NCBI GenBank assembly: GCA_902586485.1
Contig: CACIHO010000005.1
Span: 1 to 64,000, forward strand
Origin: an uncultured Pelagibacteraceae bacterium
Lineage (GTDB): Bacteria; Pseudomonadota; Alphaproteobacteria; Pelagibacterales; Pelagibacteraceae
DNA length: 64,000 bases
Direction: 5' to 3'
Position numbers and translations under genes: made by a program. How positions within the stretch are numbered: the first letter of the stretch is position 1; each line of letters opens with the position of its first letter. Under the pieces are notes generated by a model, which was not told the origin of the DNA, searched no databases, and saw nothing but the letters and a program-made list of their open reading frames with translations. Of the stretch, positions 41,450 through 49,666 are shown one piece after another.

Positions 41450-41677
41450 TTAAAACGCAAAGAGAATGATTAACGCAACTACCAATCCGAATAATCCTGT
41501 AGCTTCTGCAAGTGCGAAACCTAAGAGTAAGTTAGGAAATTGTTTTTGTGCTGCAGATGGATTTCTCATTGCACCAGACAAATAATTTCCAAAAATTATT
41601 CCTATACCAACACCGGCTCCAGCTAAAGCAATTGCTGCTAAACCTGCTCCGATCATTTTTGCTGCTTCTAATTCCAT
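41450..41677 (-). CDS. atpE: F0F1 ATP synthase subunit c
   Basis: The proteolipid that forms the rotor ring, 75 residues with two membrane helices. The first has the Gly/Ala-rich GAGLAAIALAGAGVGIGIIFG, the loop RNPSAAQKQ follows, and the second helix carries the proton-binding Glu in FALAEATGLFGLVVALI. A strong Shine-Dalgarno sequence precedes it, as expected for the many copies per complex. Confidence 0.98.
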   Translation of the reverse strand: MELEAAKMIGAGLAAIALAGAGVGIGIIFGNYLSGAMRNPSAAQKQFPNLLLGFALAEATGLFGLVVALIILFAF

Positions 41678-41681
41678 TATA

Positions 41682-41690
41682 TCCTCCTCT
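41682..41690 (-). promoter_or_regulatory. Strong ribosome-binding site of atpE
   Basis: AGAGGAGGA on the minus strand lies four bases before the atpE ATG. It is the most complete Shine-Dalgarno sequence I noticed here; most genes in the window have none or a partial one. It fits the need to make about ten c subunits per ATP synthase. Confidence 0.8.
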
Positions 41691-41694
41691 GTTA

Positions 41695-42429
41695 TTAATG
41701 GTGTAAATTTAATGCATCATTTAAATAGATGCAGGTTAAGATTGCAAAAACATAAGCTTGAAGAAAAGCAACTAAGATCTCCAAACCAGTTAACGCAACC
41801 GAAAAACTTAGTGGAAGCCACCCACCAACTATTCCAAGGCTAATTACAAAGCCTCCGAAAACTTTCATCATAGTATGACCAGCCATCATATTGGCAAATA
41901 ATCTCACTGATAAACTTATAGGTCTACTTAAATAAGAAATAATTTCTATAATAACAATTAAAGGGAGTAATACTGCAGGCACTCCACTTGGAACAAATAA
42001 TTTTAAATACCCAAATCCATGTTTAGTAAAGCCAATTACAGTCACTCCAATAAATATAAATGCTGCTAGCACAAATGTTACAATGATATGACTAGTTACA
42101 GTGAAAGTATAAGGTATCATTCCAAACATGTTACAAAATAAAACAAACATGAATAGAGAGAATATAAATGCAAAGTATGGTTTAGCTTTCGATCCAGCTG
42201 TATCGCTTATCATTTTGGATACAAAGGTATAGCTAAGTTCTGCTAATAATTGAATTTTGTTTGGTAGTATTGAATTTTTTTTTGATCCTAAATTAAAGAT
42301 TAACAAAATAGATACAGTACTTATAATCATAAACAAACTTGCGTTTGTAAATGATATGTCGAATGCTCCAACTTTAATTTCTGGTCCAATTCTATAAACG
42401 TTGAATTGGGACATAGGATTTGCTGCCAT
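41695..42429 (-). CDS. atpB: F0F1 ATP synthase subunit a
   Basis: The proton-channel subunit, 244 residues and about six membrane helices. The essential Arg lies in SLSVRLFANMMAGHTMMKVF (near 173-192), and the C-terminal helix contains LEILVAFLQAYVFAILTCIYLNDAL. It follows atpI by nine bases and precedes atpE by 17. Confidence 0.97.
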   Translation of the reverse strand: MAANPMSQFNVYRIGPEIKVGAFDISFTNASLFMIISTVSILLIFNLGSKKNSILPNKIQLLAELSYTFVSKMISDTAGSKAKPYFAFIFSLFMFVLFCNMFGMIPYTFTVTSHIIVTFVLAAFIFIGVTVIGFTKHGFGYLKLFVPSGVPAVLLPLIVIIEIISYLSRPISLSVRLFANMMAGHTMMKVFGGFVISLGIVGGWLPLSFSVALTGLEILVAFLQAYVFAILTCIYLNDALNLHH

Positions 42430-42438
42430 AATACTTAT

Positions 42439-42714
42439 TTATTTTTGCATTTTTTTTGCAGATCTAATAACATTGGTTATTCCAGCAACTACACCAACAA
42501 AAAAAAAAATTAATATAAACCAGGGTTTAGTACCAAAGGTCTTGTCAAAAATAAACCCAATAATTGTCCCCACAGCCACTGCAGAAACGAGTTCTGTGCT
42601 CAATTTGAATGCAGTTCCTATAGGTGAGGGGTCATTCTTCTTATTGTAGAGATTTTTCTTTGAAATCTTGCTTTTTGCAATCTCTAAGCGAGTTTTGAAA
42701 GGGTCTTTTGGCAT
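42439..42714 (-). CDS. atpI: ATP synthase accessory protein AtpI
   Basis: A 91-residue protein of the AtpI/Atp1 family that helps assemble the c-ring. The basic N-terminal half is followed by two membrane helices, ELVSAVAVGTIIGFIFDKTFGTKPWFILIFFFVGVVAGITNVIRSAKK, with the FDKxxGTxPW loop typical of the family. It begins nine bases after the smc stop, on the same strand. Confidence 0.88.
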   Translation of the reverse strand: MPKDPFKTRLEIAKSKISKKNLYNKKNDPSPIGTAFKLSTELVSAVAVGTIIGFIFDKTFGTKPWFILIFFFVGVVAGITNVIRSAKKMQK

Positions 42715-42723
42715 TTATATAGT

Positions 42724-45297
42724 TTAAGCAACCATACTCTCTGCTTTTTGTAAATCAACAGCCACGAGTTGACTAATTCCTTTTTCAGGCATAGTCACCC
42801 CATATAGTCTGTTCATTTTTGACATAGTTAAAGCATGATGAGTTACAATTATGAATTTGGTGTTGGTGATTTTAATTAGTTCCTCTAGTAAACTACAAAA
42901 TCTTGTTACGTTAGCATCGTCAAGCGGTGCATCAACCTCATCTAATACACATATAGGTGAAGGGTTTGTTAAAAATACTGCAAAGATTAAAGACAGGGCA
43001 GTCAATGCTTGCTCACCTCCAGATAACAAAGTTATAGATTGAAGTCTTTTTCCTGGAGGACTAACTAACATTTCTAAACCTGCTTCAAGTGGATCATCAG
43101 AATCCACCAATTCTAGTTTAGCATTTCCACCATTAAAAAGTTTTGTATAAACTTCATTAAATTTTCTATTAACTTTTTCAAAAGCTTCAATCAATCTTTC
43201 TCTTCCTTTTTGATTAAGTTCATTAATGCTGTCTTTCAGTTTCACAATAGCAGTAACAAGGTCGGCACGATCCTGTTCCATTTTTTTTATCTCTTCTTCG
43301 TATTTACTTGTTTCTTCATCTGCTTTTAAATTTACAGATCCTAACTTTTCTCTTTCTTGTTTTTTCTTATCCAAAGCATCTTCTTGATCAACTGGATTTG
43401 GGAGCTCTTCTAAACCATTTAAATTTGAATTTTCTAAAATATTATCTTCATTCAAATTTAACTCAGAATTAATTCTATCAAGGAGATCATTTTTTCTTTT
43501 TTGCAGGCCTTCAATTGTAGCTCCTGAGCTTGCTTTTCTTTCTCTGATTTGAATTGATTGTTCTTGAATTTCATTTAATTGCGTTCTTAACATTTCAATT
43601 TTTTGATCTGTTTCATCAATAATCGCATCATTATCAATTTTTTCTTTATCTGAAATTCTTAAATTTTCTGAAATTTGACCTTTTCTTTCTGCTTGTACTC
43701 TAGGTTGGTTTTCTAAATCACTTAATTGTTTTGATAATTTTTCTTTTCTTTGTGTTAGTTCATTAACCATTTTTTCTGAGTTAGTTAATAAATTTTTCCA
43801 ACTTTCAATTTCTGTTTCAATGGTTTTAATTCTTTCATTTCTTTTAATAGACTCATTTTTAATTGATTGATTTTTGCTATATGCATCAGCATATTTTTCT
43901 TGGAGTAATTTTATATTTTTTGATTTTTCACTAACTCCTAATAATTCACTTCTAGATCTCTCATTTTTTAAATCATTTAAAAAACTATCTAGCTCCATAT
44001 TACATCTATCTAGAAGTGTTACTGCTTGATTTATTTCATTACTATCTATTAATTCTTTTACCCTTGATATAGTATTTTTTACATTTCTTATTGGACCAAC
44101 GCTTATATTTACAGTTTCTTCAGCTAAATTATTTACAACTTCATCAACAGCTTTTTGTTCTTCTTTTAGTTTATTTTGTGCACTTTCCAACTCTTCATTA
44201 GATAATTTTTCTGTTTCAAAATATTTTGAGTCTGTTTCAATTAATTCAGTTTTTTCTTCCTTCAATCTTTTTTCATTTGAGTTGGCATCTATAATAATTC
44301 CTTTTTCTCTCGTGATATCATCATCAAGTGTTTGAATTGATTTTTTAATGCTTTCTATCTCATCTTGAGTCCTTGTATTTTCCTCATCTAAACTTTGAAG
44401 TTCTAGATTAAGTCTTTGTATCCTTGATAAATTTTCTATATTTTTTTCTCTCAATGGATTTACTTTATCTGTAAAAGTTTTAATTGAATTTTCTAATTCA
44501 GATATTTTGTTATTAAATCCTTCTACTTCTCCTTCTGCCTCAGTATTAATTTCATTTTCTATTCTAATTTCTTTGTCTATTTCTAATAATTTTAAATAAT
44601 ACAAACCTGCTTCAATTTTTTTAATTTGATCTGAGATTACTTTGTATTTTGTTGCCTCTTCAGCTTGTTTTTGAAGATTTGCCAACTGTTTTTCTTGCTG
44701 TCTTCTTAATTCATCTGCTCTTTTTAAATTATTTTCAGCCGCACCTAATCTCAATTCAGCCTCATGTCTTCTAACGTGTAAACCAGATATTCCTGCAGCT
44801 TCTTCTAAAATAGCCCTTCTATCTGTTGGTTTAGCAGTTACCAATGCACCTATTCTTCCCTGGCTAATCATAGATGGAGAGTGTGCACCAGTTGAAAGAT
44901 CTGCAAAAAACATTTGTGCGTCTCTTGCTCTTACCTCTTTATCATTAATGTAAAATTTAGATCCTTTATCTTTTTCTATTTTTCTTCTAATTTGTATTTG
45001 TTCCAACTCACGGTATTGGATTGGACCTTCTTTATCTTTGTTTTCAACTTCAATAGATACTTCTGCAATATTTTTTGATGCTTTATTAGATGTTCCTGAA
45101 AATATAACATCCTCCATACCAGATCCACGCATACTTTTTGCTGAGGTCTCTCCCATTACCCATCTTAAAGACTCTACAATGTTAGATTTTCCACAGCCGT
45201 TAGGACCCACTATACCCGTAAGACCATCCTCAATTAAGAAGTTGGTTTTTTCGGCAAAAGATTTAAATCCGTTTAATTGGATTTTTTTAAACTCCAT
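42724..45297 (-). CDS. smc: Chromosome segregation protein SMC, short form without a recognisable hinge
   Basis: Chromosome-condensing ATPase. Walker A GPNGCGKSN (31-39) and FFADLSTGAHSPSMISQGRIG (near 130-150) form the N-terminal head. The signature LLSGGEQALTALSLIFA (757-773) and Walker B CVLDEVDAPLDDANV (783-797) form the C-terminal head. Between them lie two long coiled coils (about 175-390 and 455-680). The family is normally about 1150 residues; this one has 857. The Gly-rich globular hinge expected in the middle is not visible; a short helical-looking segment (about 393-450) sits there. It is third in the DUF721, DsbA-like, smc order. Confidence 0.93.
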   Translation of the reverse strand: MEFKKIQLNGFKSFAEKTNFLIEDGLTGIVGPNGCGKSNIVESLRWVMGETSAKSMRGSGMEDVIFSGTSNKASKNIAEVSIEVENKDKEGPIQYRELEQIQIRRKIEKDKGSKFYINDKEVRARDAQMFFADLSTGAHSPSMISQGRIGALVTAKPTDRRAILEEAAGISGLHVRRHEAELRLGAAENNLKRADELRRQQEKQLANLQKQAEEATKYKVISDQIKKIEAGLYYLKLLEIDKEIRIENEINTEAEGEVEGFNNKISELENSIKTFTDKVNPLREKNIENLSRIQRLNLELQSLDEENTRTQDEIESIKKSIQTLDDDITREKGIIIDANSNEKRLKEEKTELIETDSKYFETEKLSNEELESAQNKLKEEQKAVDEVVNNLAEETVNISVGPIRNVKNTISRVKELIDSNEINQAVTLLDRCNMELDSFLNDLKNERSRSELLGVSEKSKNIKLLQEKYADAYSKNQSIKNESIKRNERIKTIETEIESWKNLLTNSEKMVNELTQRKEKLSKQLSDLENQPRVQAERKGQISENLRISDKEKIDNDAIIDETDQKIEMLRTQLNEIQEQSIQIRERKASSGATIEGLQKRKNDLLDRINSELNLNEDNILENSNLNGLEELPNPVDQEDALDKKKQEREKLGSVNLKADEETSKYEEEIKKMEQDRADLVTAIVKLKDSINELNQKGRERLIEAFEKVNRKFNEVYTKLFNGGNAKLELVDSDDPLEAGLEMLVSPPGKRLQSITLLSGGEQALTALSLIFAVFLTNPSPICVLDEVDAPLDDANVTRFCSLLEELIKITNTKFIIVTHHALTMSKMNRLYGVTMPEKGISQLVAVDLQKAESMVA

Positions 45298-45305
45298 GCA
45301 TTAAC

Positions 45306-45884
45306 TTATATCAGTTTTTCTAGCGCTTTTTTTAAATTTTTATAATTTAGAGTTTTTTCGAATTTTTCATCGTTAATAATTATCGTAGGAGTTGCGTTTA
45401 CTTTGAAGTTCTTTGCTCCATCGATTCGATCGTTTAAAATAAAATCTTCAATTTCCTTATTATTTATACAAGTATTAAAATCAATACTAAATCCCTGACT
45501 TTTTAAAAATTTTTGTAGATTTTTATTTGCCTCCTGTATCGAACTTCCCTTTACCCACTTTTGTTGGTTAGCATATAAACTTTCTAGGATATCTGAATTT
45601 CCATCATTCTTACACTGAGAAACTTTAGATGCATTAAAGGCCGCTATATCCAAAGGAAAATGTCTAAATTCTATTTTAGCGAGTCCAGTATCAAGATACT
45701 CTTCTTTTAATTGAGGATAAACATTTTTATGAAAATTAGCACAATGACTACAAGTCAATGATTCAAAAGCTATAATAGTTATTTTTGCATCTTTGTTACC
45801 AACGGTTATTCTTTTAATTTCTTCAGCTTGTACTTTTGAAAATACATTCAAAAATATGACTAAAAAAAATATAATTTTTTTCAT
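45306..45884 (-). CDS. DsbA-family thiol-disulfide oxidoreductase
   Basis: A 192-residue periplasmic thioredoxin-fold protein. A signal peptide (MKKIIFFLVIFLNVFSKVQA) precedes FESLTCSHCANFHKNVYPQL, giving a CSHC active site near residues 49-52, and the cis-Pro region NATPTIIIND near 163. A further Cys pair (C97, C138 region) may be structural. It overlaps DUF721 by four bases and precedes smc by eight; this order is conserved in alphaproteobacteria. Confidence 0.88.
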   Translation of the reverse strand: MKKIIFFLVIFLNVFSKVQAEEIKRITVGNKDAKITIIAFESLTCSHCANFHKNVYPQLKEEYLDTGLAKIEFRHFPLDIAAFNASKVSQCKNDGNSDILESLYANQQKWVKGSSIQEANKNLQKFLKSQGFSIDFNTCINNKEIEDFILNDRIDGAKNFKVNATPTIIINDEKFEKTLNYKNLKKALEKLI

Positions 45885-46369
45885 TTTTCTTTAAAAACCT
45901 TTGTTAATTCTGTTAATGACCTCTTAATTTTCTCGTTCTTAACACCTTTAATCTTATCTTGATATTTACTAATTGCCACATTTTTAACTTTTGTTTCACT
46001 CGAGCCCGTCATTTCATGTTCATCATCAAAACTAATAAATTTAAGTTTTTCAACAACAGAATATCCAAAAAAATTATTCATTTTATCCAAAATATCTTTT
46101 TTTGAATATTCTACGTCAACTTCGTGTCCTCGCTTTACTATAACCACTAAGGTGCTAACACCAAATTTATTTGAATTTTTAAATGTTTTTGGATAGCAAA
46201 TTTTAAATAATTCTCTTCCAACTAAATATTTCCAATTGCTCAGCGTTTCTGAGTATACATGACCTTTTTTATTTATTATTTTTTTGACATTTTTTGGCAA
46301 AGTGTCTTTGAAAGATCTTAATCCTTGAATGCTAGCGTTTCTCTGCTTAGTATTATTTTTAGATTGCAT
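45881..46369 (-). CDS. DUF721/DciA-like protein
   Basis: A 162-residue basic protein. SFKDTLPKNVKKIINKKGHVYSETLSNWKYLVGRELFKICYP and TLVVIVKRGHEVDVEYSKKDILDKMNNFFGYSVVEKLKF match the DUF721 fold shared with DciA, the loader of replicative helicase in many bacteria; helicase loading here is an inference from family. Its ATG touches the mutY ATG on the other strand with no base between them (CATATG). Confidence 0.8.
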   Translation of the reverse strand: MQSKNNTKQRNASIQGLRSFKDTLPKNVKKIINKKGHVYSETLSNWKYLVGRELFKICYPKTFKNSNKFGVSTLVVIVKRGHEVDVEYSKKDILDKMNNFFGYSVVEKLKFISFDDEHEMTGSSETKVKNVAISKYQDKIKGVKNEKIKRSLTELTKVFKEK

Positions 46370-47356
46370 ATGAAAGATCTAATAATAACAAATAATATTC
46401 TTAATTGGTATGATTTAAATAAAAGATCATTACCTTGGAGAAAGAATGTTTCTCAAACAAAAAAGCAATACTACACTTTAGTAAGTGAATTTATGTTACA
46501 GCAAACCCAGGTTGCAACGGTAATACCATACTTTAACAGATTTATAAAAAATATCCCTACAATTGAAAAATTATCTAAATATGATGATAGAAAATTAATT
46601 AAACTTTGGGAGGGTCTTGGATATTATTCAAGAGTAAGAAATTTAAAAAAAACAGCTCAAATAATTGTTAAAAATTTTAATAAAAAAATACCTAGAAATT
46701 TTGTAGATTTAAAGTCTCTTCCAGGAATCGGAGATTATACAGCAAGTGCAATTTCTGCGATTGCATTCAATGAACCAATAATTCCTCTAGATGGTAATAT
46801 TGAAAGAGTACTAAAGAGATACTTATATTTAAAAAAACAAGATCAAATAAAAAAAGAAAATTTACACGAGAAGAAAAAAATTTTTGGAATATCTATCAAA
46901 AGGTCTAGTGATTATGCTCAAGCTTTAATGGAATTAGGAGCACTAATTTGTAAACCTGTTAGTCCTAATTGTGAGAATTGTCCATTAGTAAAAAAATGCA
47001 AATCCTTTAAAAATAAAAATTTTGATTTAGTAAAATTTAAAAAAAAAGATAAGGAAACTTTTTACAAGCTAAATGTTTATAAAAAAAATAATCATTATTT
47101 ATTAATCAAAAATAATAAATTTAATTTTTTGAAAAATTTAAATATTTTCCCTATGGAGGAAGTAAATAATCCTAAAAATTTTGATAAAGATTTAAATTTT
47201 AGAATGTCTAATATGAGTATGAATATTAAAATCAAATTTAAAAATAAATATAATTTAAATAAAAATAATTACTGGATTGATCCATCAAAGCTTCAAAATT
47301 ATACACTGCCAACATTTACAAAAAAGATTGTAAAATTTTTAGAAAGTCATAAATGA
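46370..47356 (+). CDS. mutY: A/G-specific adenine DNA glycosylase MutY
   Basis: Removes adenine mispaired with 8-oxoguanine. From ATG 46370 it is 328 residues. It has SEFMLQQTQVATVIPYFNRF (near 37-56), the helix-hairpin-helix LPGIGDYTASAISAIAFNEP with LDGNIERVLKRY (catalytic Asp), and the 4Fe-4S motif CKPVSPNCENCPLVKKC (near 199-215). The C-terminal NUDIX-like recognition domain is present but diverged. A longer frame back to 46325 would run through the start of DUF721 and was rejected. Confidence 0.95.
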   Translation: MKDLIITNNILNWYDLNKRSLPWRKNVSQTKKQYYTLVSEFMLQQTQVATVIPYFNRFIKNIPTIEKLSKYDDRKLIKLWEGLGYYSRVRNLKKTAQIIVKNFNKKIPRNFVDLKSLPGIGDYTASAISAIAFNEPIIPLDGNIERVLKRYLYLKKQDQIKKENLHEKKKIFGISIKRSSDYAQALMELGALICKPVSPNCENCPLVKKCKSFKNKNFDLVKFKKKDKETFYKLNVYKKNNHYLLIKNNKFNFLKNLNIFPMEEVNNPKNFDKDLNFRMSNMSMNIKIKFKNKYNLNKNNYWIDPSKLQNYTLPTFTKKIVKFLESHK

Positions 47357-48495
47357 AAAAAATAGCGATAATTGGTGCTGGAATTTCTGGTTTGTATATT
47401 GCCAATTTATTTAAAGATCATAAGGATTATCAGGTTACGATTTATGAAAAAAAGAATTCAATAGAAATGGAAGAAGGCTATGGAATTCAGTTGTCGGTAA
47501 ATAGCGTAAAGCTTTTAAATAAAATAGGCTTTGCTTCTCTCACTGATGAGGAAAAATTTAATCCAAAAAAAATTGATTTTTATCAAATTAAAAATTCAAA
47601 AAAAATTTGTGACTTAGATATTTCAAAATTTAATTCTGAAGATTGTAAATACACAACATTGAAAAGATCAAAATTACTTCAATTTTTAAAAAAACAAATA
47701 AACGAAAATATAATTAAATATAACCAGAGTATTGAACAGATTGATTACGATAAAGATTCAATAAAATTAATATTTGATAATAATAAAATAACTTGTGATT
47801 ACTTAATTATTTCAGACGGTGTGTTTTCTAAGGGGAAGTTATTACTTTCAAACAATAAATCAAAACCAATTTACAATGATACGATTGCTATTAGGGGCAG
47901 TATATCCAAAGAAAATCTTCTAAATATAAATGAAGAAAATATTTCTTTGTTTTTAGGACCGAATTTTCATTATGTTGTTTATCCAATCAATAATGATAAA
48001 AATTTAAATTTTATTGGCATATTTAAACATAAATTAAATTCAAATGAGCAAGAGGACTATAATCTTTTTACTGATAGTTCTTTTATAAAAAATATTAAAT
48101 TTAAATTATCTCAAAAAGTTTCTCATAGTTTTTTGGAAAGTCTTCAAGATATTAAATTATTTCCAACATTTGTAAGTAAAAATTTATATAATCCTCCAAA
48201 AAATATATTCCTTGTAGGCGATGCATTTTTTGCTTTTTCACCTTCATTCGCTCAGGGAGCTTCCCAATCAATTGAAGGAGCTAATGAATTATATGAATGT
48301 TTAATAAATAATAATAATTTTTATGATATCAGATTGAAGAGAGTAAAAATGATTAACAGCAGATCTAATTTTAATCAATTTGCCTTCCATTTATCAAACC
48401 CAATTATGATTATATTTAGAAATATTTTTTTAAAACTTTTAACTAATAATAAAAAATTTTTACAAAGTTATTTGGGTAAAATTTATAAAAGTTAA
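47353..48495 (+). CDS. FAD-dependent monooxygenase (UbiH/PHBH-like)
   Basis: A 380-residue flavoprotein hydroxylase. The N-terminal FAD motif is IAIIGAGISGLYIANLF (3-19), and the second FAD motif is FLVGDAFFAFSPSFAQGASQSIEGANEL (near 287-314), the GDAAHxxxPxxGQG block in a variant form (the usual Ala-His is FF here). YGIQLSVNSVKLL (near 42) lines the substrate side. Ubiquinone hydroxylases and aromatic monooxygenases share this plan; the substrate is unknown. It overlaps mutY by four bases, and its TAA shares TTAA with the ccrM stop. Confidence 0.75.
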   Translation: MKKIAIIGAGISGLYIANLFKDHKDYQVTIYEKKNSIEMEEGYGIQLSVNSVKLLNKIGFASLTDEEKFNPKKIDFYQIKNSKKICDLDISKFNSEDCKYTTLKRSKLLQFLKKQINENIIKYNQSIEQIDYDKDSIKLIFDNNKITCDYLIISDGVFSKGKLLLSNNKSKPIYNDTIAIRGSISKENLLNINEENISLFLGPNFHYVVYPINNDKNLNFIGIFKHKLNSNEQEDYNLFTDSSFIKNIKFKLSQKVSHSFLESLQDIKLFPTFVSKNLYNPPKNIFLVGDAFFAFSPSFAQGASQSIEGANELYECLINNNNFYDIRLKRVKMINSRSNFNQFAFHLSNPIMIIFRNIFLKLLTNNKKFLQSYLGKIYKS

Positions 48496-49562
48496 TTTTT
48501 AGAAATTAATCTTTGTCTTAGATAATCAATAGGATAAGTTCGTCCATTTATATCACAGTGCCAAAAAGTCCATCCATTGCAACTTTCAGCTCCTAAAATA
48601 GTAGCTGCAACTTTGTGTATAGAACCTTCTGCTTGATTATGTTTTATGCTACCATCGGCCATAATTCTGGCTGTTATTTTTTTCTTATTATCAAAAATAT
48701 TAGTTCCAGGTTTAATTATTCCAAGCTCAACTAATGAACCAAAAGGAATTCTTGGTTTTGATCTATTATTTTTTAGCGTATCTAATAAATCATCCTCAAT
48801 AGGCTTTGTAGCCTTTATGCGTTGCTCAGCAGCTTTAAAATAATTTTTTTCTTTTTCTATTCCAAAATAATTTCTTCTTAATTTTTTTGCTACTGTAGCT
48901 GTTGTTCCTGATCCTAAAAAAGGATCAAGAATGAGGTCATTTTTATTAGATGTAGCTAGTAAAATTCTATGTAATAGTGCTTCTGGTTTTTGTGTAGAGT
49001 GAATTTTTTTTCCATCCTTTTTAAGTCTTTCAGAACCGTTGCATATTGGAAGATCCCAATTAGATCTCATTTGCAAATCATCATTTAAGCATTTTAAAGA
49101 TTGATAATTGAATGTGTATTTTGACTTTTCACTTTTAGAAGCCCATATCAAAGTTTCATGAGCGTTAGTAAAACGCGTCCCTCTAAAGTTTGGCATTGGA
49201 TTGTTTTTATTCCAAATGACATCGTTTAAAATCCAGAAACCTAAATTTTGGATTGCTGTGCCAACTCTAAAAATATTATGGTAACTTCCTATAACCCAAA
49301 CAGCTCCATCTTTTTTTAAAATTCTTTTACATTCACTAAGCCATTCATAAGTGAAATCATCATATTTTTTAAAATTTTCAAATTGATCCCACTTATCATT
49401 TACTGCACTAACCTTTGATCTATCAGGTCTAGTTAACTCACTTTTTAATTGTAAGTTGTAAGGAGGATCAGCAAAAATTAAATCAAAAGTTTCACGTGGA
49501 ATTTTTTTTAATTCTTCGAGACTATCTCCATTAATTATTTTATTTTTGAAATTAGTTTTCAT
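48492..49562 (-). CDS. ccrM: CcrM-type adenine-specific DNA methyltransferase (GANTC)
   Basis: The orphan, cell-cycle-linked N6-adenine methyltransferase of alphaproteobacteria; 356 residues. The catalytic motif DPPYNLQL (near 32) comes first and the SAM motif DPFLGSGTTA (near 215) later, the beta-class order. Conserved NDKWDQF, HSTQKPEALLHRI, and a C-terminal domain (ILGAESCNGWTFWHCDINGRTYPIDYLRQRL) match the CcrM-specific DNA-recognition extension. No restriction partner is adjacent. It lies after rnhB on the same strand with a 104-base gap. Confidence 0.95.
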   Translation of the reverse strand: MKTNFKNKIINGDSLEELKKIPRETFDLIFADPPYNLQLKSELTRPDRSKVSAVNDKWDQFENFKKYDDFTYEWLSECKRILKKDGAVWVIGSYHNIFRVGTAIQNLGFWILNDVIWNKNNPMPNFRGTRFTNAHETLIWASKSEKSKYTFNYQSLKCLNDDLQMRSNWDLPICNGSERLKKDGKKIHSTQKPEALLHRILLATSNKNDLILDPFLGSGTTATVAKKLRRNYFGIEKEKNYFKAAEQRIKATKPIEDDLLDTLKNNRSKPRIPFGSLVELGIIKPGTNIFDNKKKITARIMADGSIKHNQAEGSIHKVAATILGAESCNGWTFWHCDINGRTYPIDYLRQRLISKN

Positions 49563-49574
49563 TTGTAATAATTA

Positions 49575-49603
49575 ATTAGACTCCAAATGGATTCTTCGGT
49601 CAA
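49575..49603 (-). promoter_or_regulatory. ccrM promoter with GANTC methylation sites inside
   Basis: On the minus strand TTGACC (49603-49598) is followed after exactly 17 bases by TCTAAT (49580-49575), each one mismatch from the sigma-70 consensus. The ccrM ATG lies 12 bases beyond, implying a leader of only a few bases. GANTC sites fall at 49579-49583 (touching the -10 box) and 49590-49594 (spacer), with a third upstream at 49623-49627. Methylation by CcrM could therefore act on its own promoter. Confidence 0.65.
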
Positions 49604-49666
49604 CCTGAGATTGAAAAATATGGATTCGATTAGTGTTTTTTAATTAGAAGGAAACTAGATGTAGTG

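Noticed and set aside
48492-49562. ccrM as part of a restriction-modification or defence island
   Set aside because: No endonuclease or specificity gene is adjacent, the neighbours are housekeeping genes, and the C-terminal domain is of the orphan CcrM type.
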